Origin: Lentinula raphanica
Taxonomy: Eukaryota; Basidiomycota; Agaricomycetes; Agaricales; Omphalotaceae
Assembly: GCA_027919835.1 (NCBI GenBank)
Contig: JANVFP010000011.1
Span: 868,001 to 932,000, forward strand
Direction of reading: 5' to 3'
Length of the DNA: 64,000 nt
In this document: positions 57,328 through 64,000 of the stretch, one piece after another
How the letters are laid out: each line of letters starts with the position of its first letter
How positions within the stretch are numbered: position 1 is the first letter of the stretch
Notes under the pieces: generated by a model
What the model saw: the letters and a program-made list of their open reading frames with translations, nothing else
Told to the model about the DNA's origin: nothing
Databases searched by the model: none
Position numbers and translations under genes: made by a program

Positions 57328-60300
57328 TTAACATGAGAGCTGGAGTAGTTTATTGCCATTCATTCTTGATTTAGAAGCAATATTCCGCTGTTGCTCCTCC
57401 TCAAAGCCTGAGCCTTTCATCATCACAGCTAGATGTTCTGTAGCCTTGGGAGCATCAACTACTATATCATCCAAAAACCCAGCTACACCCAAGAAGCCTT
57501 CCTCCAGAGCCAACTTTGAACAGAGACTTTTAAAACAAGCCCTTCGGAAGAGGTCACTGACTAGAATTGCGTCCGCTTCCTTGGATTCTATGGCGCGTTT
57601 GACGAGCTTGTTGACAAGAGAGTGGTGATATTTCGACGGAAGTTTCTCAAAATAAAGTTCGGCTTCTTCGAATTTTCAGACAGCAAAGAATTCCTTCACG
57701 TCCTCAGAGATCATCCTTCTCACCTCCTCTTCCACCGACTCCCTTCGATCCTGCTCAGCCTTGGCAACGGCTCTCACCTTATAACTGGTGCATGGATTAC
57801 TCTGTAGAGTGGATTTGTCACGAAAAGGCCCCGTACTGGGCAAAGGTTTCACAGTAGCAGACGTAGTAGCCTGTTGCGCAGTAGAGAAAGATCAGAGGTA
57901 TGTCATATGGTATCGATTAGAGAGACACCCTCACCGGTTTGTCAAGCTTTGTGGCAATGATTGTAGATGCTGCGTTTCTCCGCTGCCATTTACACCCACG
58001 AAGTTCGATGATGTCCTAGATGACAAAGTTTAGTATGATCAAGCCTGGATCTGAATAAGTGTAAATTTGTTTTACCTGCAGCATGAATCGTGTACGCGAA
58101 CTGAAAATGGGATTCTCGGCCAATTCCTTCAAGCAACCGAAATAAAGGTTCATGTGAGGACTAGTTTTGGCGGTATCGAGCGTTCGGCCGACAGTGGTAA
58201 GAAGTGTGCACAGAGTGTTTATAGCATCTTCCTCAGCATTTTCCGCATTGCTGAGAAGGTTCTTCACACACTCGTGCATGATACGCTCGTTTAGCATATG
58301 GAGCTTGAAAAGCTCTCCAATGAACTTGATGAGACCAAGGCCATGCCTCTTGACCTTCTGAGCTGCGTAGTATTCATCTGAGTAGAGGGAGAGGTTCAAG
58401 TCTTCTTTTGTCGTTTGCAGCGTGCCGTTCGTGATAGCCTGGGCGTCTTTGGTTACCCAGCTGCGTTCAAAATAGTCTTGACAGCGTCGCAGAAGGTGTT
58501 TGCGAAAGAGTTGACCTCCTGAAACAGGATTGCCGTCCAAGTCCTTCATACCTTCATCTTGAACCTTAGGGCTGATCTTCATCATCATCTTGCGACACAG
58601 ATGAGCATACACCTCTGACCAGGTAGCCTCGTCCATAGCTTTCTCTAAGATAAGGTGAATCACTTTGATGAGCGTCCGTCCGTCCGAATGTTGCTCCGAT
58701 TTATTAGCCCACGCAATGATTTGGTCGGATATCGAGTCGAAGTTCTCCGTAGTGAGTTTGTTGAGCAGCGCTTTGACCTTGCGATCAACAAGGTAGGGAG
58801 AGTCTTGATCTACGTCGTCAATGGTCGTGTCTTTCCTCGCAGACATCCGAAACTGTGAGACAGGTGAGACAAGCTCTGAAGTAATGCCTCTGGATCCAAA
58901 GGCAGCGTCAGAGTGGCGGAATCGTTGGCGATGTGTTCCGTAATGTTCTGAGTCAGAATCGATACATTTATTACTAGTACGACCTTTGAATCTAGAGCCT
59001 ATTCCGATAGTCCCTCTTCGATAACCTCTGCCTGTCTGAGTTCTTAGGAAGGGAGGTTGAGAAGGTAGATCAAAAGCAGGAAGATCCTTGGGTTTCTCTT
59101 GATATACAGACATGAACTGCAGCAGAAACTCCCTGTCGTATCTGGATCATAGTTCAGTGATTCCATCTTTATTACCATGACGAGGACTTGCCTGAACTTG
59201 CCGTCCTTTGCACCAACATCTAGAGAGACATTGGGAATCTGAACACCTTCAGAACGAGATACAAGGCCAAGCTCTGCCTGTTCCTCTGCGCTCCTTCTCT
59301 CTTCCTCTTGCCGCCACTTTTGTACCTCTCGTAGACTCTCTTCCGCGATCCGCTTCTTCACCTCCTTCGTCCCTTCTTCTGCCATAAGACTGCGTCTCTC
59401 CTCCTTCTCGTGTGCTTTGTGTTCAGCAGGCTCTTCTTCTGCTCCAAACTCGGCCTCATCCCTCACTCTTCGCTCAATATCGACGTTATCTTCTATCAAA
59501 CACTCCTTCTCTTTGGCTTTCTTCTCTGCTTCCTCTTTCGCTTTGCTTTCCTTGGCCAAAGCAGCCCCTGCTTGACATCCTTCTCTCCTGTCGTCCTCAC
59601 ACCTCTTTGTTGAAATGGGGGTAACAATAGGTATAGCGTGCGTGACGCGTGCGACGCGCGACATGAGTTCGGAAGGCGAAGAGGAAAAAAGAGTGTTGAG
59701 AATGGAAGGAGAAGAACGAGGGCTGATATCATTCTTCAGGTCCTCGAGGTTTAACTCAAGTCCATCTGCACTTTTGATGGTGACCTTCGAGTCAGGACAA
59801 GGGACAAAGGTTCTTGCGTTAGCATTCAGCTGATTTCCACCTGGTATAGTGGCGGTTGAAGGCTGACGAGGTGGCCAAGACACGGTGTTATCGCTGTTGG
59901 GTGAAGACGTAGGAGGCGGCCAAGACACGTTAGATAAAGTTGTGAGAGGTGGCCAAGACACGTGGGATGAAGTCGTAGGAGGAGGCCAATGTGATGTGTT
60001 AATGCTGTCGGACGATGAATATGAAAGAGGTGCAGAAGGAGGGCAGTGCGAGGTCTTGGATTCAGCAAGCGAAAAGATTGGAGTACTGGCCCGTAGGCCG
60101 CCAAGTAAAGGAACGGGGATGTTATGAGACGTTATCTCTGGCACGCGAGGAGCATTTTGAAATGATGGATGGTGCGGGAGGGGAGACATTGCTTGCGGAG
60201 GCATATCGTATGCCCAAGGGAGCACGTACGAATAGCCTCGATTAGAAGCCATTGGAATAGTATACTGCTGTGATGCGCCGTCTCGTAAAGGAGTAGTAGA

Positions 60301-61126
60301 GATGTTTGGAAGAGACATCGTCCTTGGGGATTGGACAGCCCTTTGAGAGGATGGAAGGTGCGGAAGGAAGTAACGCTGGTGGTTATGAGGTGGAAGCATA
60401 CCGTACGCACAAGGGAGAGTATGCACGTAGTCCGTTTCAAGATCCATTTGAAAAACATATTGGGGGCTAATCAAATTCGTGCCAGGTGGGCCGTGAACAG
60501 GAGCAGGGCTATTCAGAGAAGACATTGACCTTGGCGAATGAGGAGCCTCTCGGAATGATTGATGGTGTAGGAGGGGATGATGTTGTTCCAGATGAGGTGG
60601 AGATGGATGCAGTGATTGTCGAGACATATCGTGCGCCCAATAAAGAGGATACAGGTAACCAGGAGCCGTTAGATTGTCATGCTATGGTCTGGTTGAGTTC
60701 GTGAGATCACTTATCAGAGGTCGTGCGACTTACGTGGTAAGAACTCCAGCCTGTTTGCCCAGGGGGTTGCAATGAAAAGGACTCCATATTGGTTGTAAGC
60801 ATTGAACGTGGATGAGAATGAGGAGCAAGTCTAGCACATCCCCCATATAGTCCAGGAGGAACATTCCCGCCATTGGGAGGATGATATAGGATCTCGTTTG
60901 CCATGTGCTGCATAGGATAGTTCAACGATCTAGGACGACCTCCACCGTTAGAATTTGGTGATGGACTCATGCCGACAGGAACTTACGGATCGAAAGAAGG
61001 CATATTGTTAACATCGCCAGATTTTGAAGGGGGATATTGAGCTGGATTAGACGGTTCCACGAAGGACGTGTAGAACGATATAGGAGAAGCAGAGGATATG
61101 GTCATAGAGAATCTCTGAACATCCAT
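57328..61126 (-). CDS. eIF4G-like translation scaffold with premature in-frame TGA in MA3 domain
   Basis: Exons 61126-60987, 60929-60734, 60681-59192, 59141-58076, 58015-57935 and 57870-57328 keep one frame. The Pro/Ser/Tyr-rich N-terminus and a Glu/Lys coiled coil (residues about 430-550) lead to an eIF4E-binding motif YDREFLL (YxxxxL-hydrophobic). The MIF4G domain runs from VDRKVKALLNKLTTENFDSI through MKDLDGNPVSGGQLFRKHLL to TRFMLQDIIELRGCKW. The MA3 domain starts ISEDVKEFFAV; the next codon, normally Arg, is TGA (57678-57676). The same frame then resumes KFEEAELYFEKLPSKYHHSL and continues to FLDDIVVDAPKA and a TAA at 57328. So the protein either ends early or the gene is decaying. The 59191-59142 intron starts with GC. 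Confidence 0.85.
59142..59191 (-). other. GC-AG intron
   Basis: 50 bp, exon...AG|GCAAGT at the donor and ATCCAG at the acceptor, with a CTGAAC branch. Only this splice joins KFR to YDREFLLQF in frame. AG|GCAAGT is the known consensus for GC-AG introns. Confidence 0.75.
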
Positions 61127-61520
61127 TCTAGGTTTGATGGACGCAGAAGTGGGTGCAGATGATGTTGGTGATGTCGATTCAGCAAAAAAAAAACGATGAA
61201 GATGATGTTTGGGAATCCGACTCAGACGCCTGGCTCAGCGGAGGTTTTCTCTTAGAAGGAGCGGGTGGTTGCCTGATTCAAGATTCTCGTGCGGAATCCC
61301 ACGCACAATCCCCAGATCTGCGTAGTACTACTAGATGTCCGAGCTATGTTGAATATCGCATATGGAAGCGATATCGAAATTTACGTGCCTTGAGTTGTAA
61401 GGAAAGAGAGTCGATGATTCTTGGTCGGAGTCAGCTAAAGGTATCAATGACGGTGGGAACATACAACCTCCAATTCTAAACGACTATCAAACGAGGAAGT
61501 ATATATTTGTTTTCCTCTTT
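61127..61520. other. eIF4G-like promoter region
   Basis: About 390 bases upstream of the eIF4G-like start, up to the gypsy LTR. The plus-strand open frame 61153-61479 shows no features of a gene. Confidence 0.5.
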
Positions 61521-62108
61521 TGTTAGGACCGTGCCACCGACGGAGTCGGAGCTCCGATCAGAGACACAGAGGATTGTTGAACGTTAGTGTTGTTATTGAG
61601 CAACACCCTCGCCACGTTACCGTGTTCAACCAAGAGAGCAGAGGAGGACGAGTACAACGTGTACGAAGTCCGACGGAGGTTCGGAGTCGGCGATGATCAA
61701 CGATCAAGACGACACCAAGAGCACAGAGGTGAGTGTTAACGTTAACGAGGTAATCCAAGTTGATATTAAAACTGAGGTATGTAAGTATGTACAGTCTCCT
61801 TATATACTGTACGGATAGTCAGTCTAATCTAAAGTACAATAAGACGATACACATCTCGGTACTACAGCATCGGAGGTGAGAAAGACAATAAGCTATTGTA
61901 AAGTAAATCAATATAAAGGTCAGCTGAGCTGTCAGAGAATAAAACAATAAGATCATAATCAAAGTATAAGACCAGACCGATGCGCCGACGGAAGCGGAAG
62001 GAGGGACAAGGTGGACACTGCTAGGCATGACTAGAGAGATTCAGGAAATCTCTAAGTCCAATCGCCGAGTGAAGCTCCGACGGAGCTCCGAGGATTATGG
62101 TCGTAACA
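61521..62108 (-). repeat. gypsy 3' LTR
   Basis: Plus-strand ends TGTTAGGACC and GGTCGTAACA are inverted with one mismatch, typical of fungal gypsy LTRs. Contains several TCCGACGGA / TCCGAGG palindromic words. The partner LTR is not in the window. Confidence 0.75.
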
Positions 62109-62111
62109 GTA

Positions 62112-62121
62112 TCCCCCTCTT
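62112..62121 (-). other. gypsy polypurine tract
   Basis: AAGAGGGGGA on the minus strand, three bases before the LTR start; the expected plus-strand primer. Confidence 0.65.
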
Positions 62122-62373
62122 AGGCTTGAGCCCTCGAAAGCCGATGACATCATCACCACGATCAGATGACTAGGTTGATCCGATCACATGACTCCGTCGG
62201 TCCGATTCTAGAACGATGGAATCGGGGTGCCCGATTTGGAAAAACGTTTTGATGGTGGTCTCGAAACCAAACGCGAATCGACCGGCCCTAAAGTAGCATG
62301 GTCCGTGCGCCGATCCGAAAGTATAAAAGCCGAAGGTGAATGAGGGACTTAGCCAAAATTTCCCTCTTACGTC

Positions 62374-63606
62374 ATGTCCCGACCACGCCCACAAATCAGT
62401 ACCATCACTTCCACCACTGCCGTCGGTCGGGAAGAGGAGCTCGTCATCTACCTGCCTCGGAATCAAGAGACAGCTGCCGAGCGTCGTCGACGAGAGGCGG
62501 AGGCCGATGAGGCCGCATTCCAAGAAGCACAACGACGGGTAGAGGAAAACCGACGCCGACGCGAAGAGGAGGAGGCGGAGGAGAAGCGAAAGGAAGAGGA
62601 AGAAGCAGCACGCAAGGCGGAGGAGGAGAGAGTCCAACGCGAAGCGGAGGAGGCTGAAGAAGAGGAACGCCGTCGGAAGGTCCGAGAAGGAAAGAAAAGG
62701 AAAGCCGAGGAAGCGAAGGCCAGCAAGGCCAAAAGAACCAAGGTCGCTGACTCCGGTCAGGGACCGTCGTCGGAGCAGCTTCGGGCTGCTCGACTTCGTC
62801 GATTTTCGAGGACTTCGGTAAGTCAGGGTTACCTTGTTTGATTATAGCAATACCAATTTCTTCATAGAATGCCTCTACTAGAGCGTCTCCGACGGAGACT
62901 CTTCCAGAACCAGGCCCTTCTCGGGTCAAAAGGTATGTCCCAGAAACTCCCTTTATTCCTTTTCTGGTGAGTCACTAACTTTTGTTTGCCTCTTCTTTTC
63001 CTAACCACCAGTCAGAACGTCGGCACTGGAGGGGATCCCAGTGACGATGAATATCCGGGTCCCGACGACGGCGACGACAGTTCCGACGACGACCCAGAAC
63101 CTAGCGGAGAGGAGACGCCGAAGGAGCAGGAGGCATGCGAGAGGTGCCGTCGGCTCGAAAGAGTCGAGGCTTGTGTGCCTCAGAAAGGGAAGAATACTGT
63201 CGCCTGCCAGCCGTGCCACGACAACAAACAACAATGCACCTGGACCGGATCCGTTGCCGTCGCCGCCGTTCCTACTCGAAAGTCGAAACCGCGGAAGGCT
63301 AAGGTTCCACTTCCTCGTCGACCGGAAGCTGGTTCCTCTAGGTTAGCCAACCTGGAGAACGACATTCAGGCCCTAAAGGAAGGGTTCGTTGACATGGTCC
63401 AAGGTCAACACGAGTTAACGGAGTTGGTTCGGGACTCCGCCGCTACGACGGACCAGCGACTACAGGCACTCGAGAGGAGGTTTTCCAACCTCGAAGGAAC
63501 TCTCGTGAACTTGATGAGGGTAGCACTGGGAGTAAAGGAAGGTGAAGGGGAAGAACAGGAGAAAGGAGCGTCGAAGGGATCGGACTCGGAGGAAGAAGAG
63601 GAGTAG
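62374..63606 (+). CDS. antisense accessory protein of gypsy element: coiled coil plus Zn2Cys6-like cluster
   Basis: Exons 62374-62817, 62868-62932 and 63012-63606 (GTAAGT...CATAG; GTATGT...CACCAG) give 367 aa, on the strand opposite to pol. Residues 30-130 form a highly charged Glu/Arg/Lys coiled coil; an acidic Asp/Ser stretch follows. Then a cysteine set C-x2-C-x8-C-x11-C-x2-C-x6-C (ACERCRRLERVEAC, ACQPCHDNKQQC) resembles the Zn(II)2Cys6 fold with a longer first loop. A second coiled coil (RLANLENDIQALKEGF) and an acidic tail end it. Related cysteine-cluster proteins are abundant near basidiomycete transposons. It could bind nucleic acid (inference). Confidence 0.7.
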
Positions 63607-63939
63607 GACTTGTAATAAAAAAACTTGTTGTATATAAATTTCTTGGTTTTTCTTGAAGTCCTTTAAATGTATATACTAAAAATTGTTAATTGTGGAGTTC
63701 AATTGAGAGAGAAATAGTGAAGTAACTATAGTCATGAGAATGACGATAAGTCCGACGGAGATCCGTCGGAGTTGACTTAGAAAAATTTAAGAAAAAATAT
63801 AAACGCTCAATTTGCTATCATCGCGTTTATACTCAATCAGTATAAATACCGAGAGTGTTGAATAAAATACACCGAAGTGTAGTGTTAGTACAACAATGAA
63901 AACAGAAGGAAAATTAATGATATAAAATTGAACACATAG
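63607..63939. other. AT-rich spacer inside gypsy element
   Basis: Lies between the 3' end of the antisense gene and the 3' end of pol, so two convergent transcripts end here. Contains the inverted repeat TCCGACGGAGATCCGTCGGA at about 63750. No coding signal. Confidence 0.5.
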
Positions 63940-64000
63940 CTAAGTCAAAGGTCCGGGTTTGTCTGGATATCGGAGGTGGAAAGCCGGAATGAGTTCGTCG
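63940..64000 (-). CDS. pol: gypsy pol C-terminus (chromodomain tail), partial
   Basis: The last 19 codons before a TAG (63942-63940) read DELIPAFHLRYPDKPGPLT. This matches the usual end of basidiomycete gypsy Pol after the chromodomain (pattern ...F H . . Y P . K P . P). The rest is beyond the window. Short, so based on pattern recognition plus the downstream PPT and LTR. Confidence 0.55.
   Translation of the reverse strand, partial: DELIPAFHLRYPDKPGPLT

Larger units (their letters stand above)
61521..64000 (-). mobile_element. Ty3/gypsy LTR retrotransposon, 3' end only (minus strand)
   Basis: Read on the minus strand: the end of pol (63940-64000 and beyond), an AT-rich spacer with an antisense gene, a purine tract AAGAGGGGGA (62121-62112) and a 588-bp LTR (62108-61521) beginning TGTTACGACC and ending GGTCCTAACA. 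The order pol, PPT, LTR fixes the orientation. The 5' part is outside the window. It has inserted about 390 bp upstream of the eIF4G-like gene. Confidence 0.75.

Noticed and set aside
61153..61479. Plus-strand frame in the eIF4G promoter region
   Set aside because: It lies between a divergent gene start and an LTR, with low-complexity start and no homology.
61521..62108. LTR as a solo LTR or as the 5' LTR of a plus-strand element
   Set aside because: No flanking direct repeat was seen, and the purine tract adjoins its right side on the minus strand next to a minus-strand pol end, which fits a 3' LTR instead.

Overview
The window looks like nuclear DNA of a filamentous basidiomycete, most likely an Agaricomycete. 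Genes are densely split by 45-80 bp GT-AG introns with CTRAY-like branch sites, several exons are only 9-16 nt long, and families typical of mushroom genomes occur (DUF3602, DUF4112, SMP-domain protein, Laa2-like, type I metacaspase, Tnp2-type transposase fragment, Ty1/copia and Ty3/gypsy elements). Nothing prokaryotic or organellar was seen. Exon boundaries were worked out by eye from splice signals and frame continuity. They have not been checked against RNA.

Layout. 0-5.7 kb: one small five-exon orphan gene and a diverged dispersed repeat. 5.7-16 kb: a large coiled-coil orphan, a 13-exon secreted GH76 mannanase-like enzyme (minus), a dsRBD-only 67-residue protein, and a 149-residue tautomerase-superfamily enzyme (minus). 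17-31 kb is the accessory core: three tandem paralogous two-exon secreted proteins (families A-C here) with shared promoters, then a young Ty1/copia element (identical 227-bp LTRs, 5-bp target duplication GCGCC) and two long-TIR foldback elements. 31-50 kb is gene-dense housekeeping: two orphans, an isopenicillin-N-synthase-like dioxygenase, a DUF4112 protein, a chimera of a Tnp2 transposase N-terminus with an unrelated domain, a BTB protein, a DUF3602 protein, a 20-exon metacaspase, an SMP-domain peptide and a membrane-anchored spermidine-synthase-like protein. 50-56.2 kb: a second, unrelated family of three small secreted proteins (D1-D3, minus) surrounding the divergent pair Rrn11-like / Laa2-like. 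57.3-61.1 kb: an eIF4G-like gene with a GC-AG intron and an in-frame TGA inside its MA3 domain. 61.5-64 kb: the 3' end of a minus-strand Ty3/gypsy element with an antisense spliced gene between pol and the LTR.

The most unusual features are: (1) the copia element, whose pol is reachable only by a -1 shift at a canonical slippery heptamer and by removing two short introns; (2) the two secreted-protein families, both built as a signal-peptide exon ending in Leu-Pro plus one diverged exon; (3) the eIF4G nonsense codon; (4) the antisense gene inside the gypsy element.
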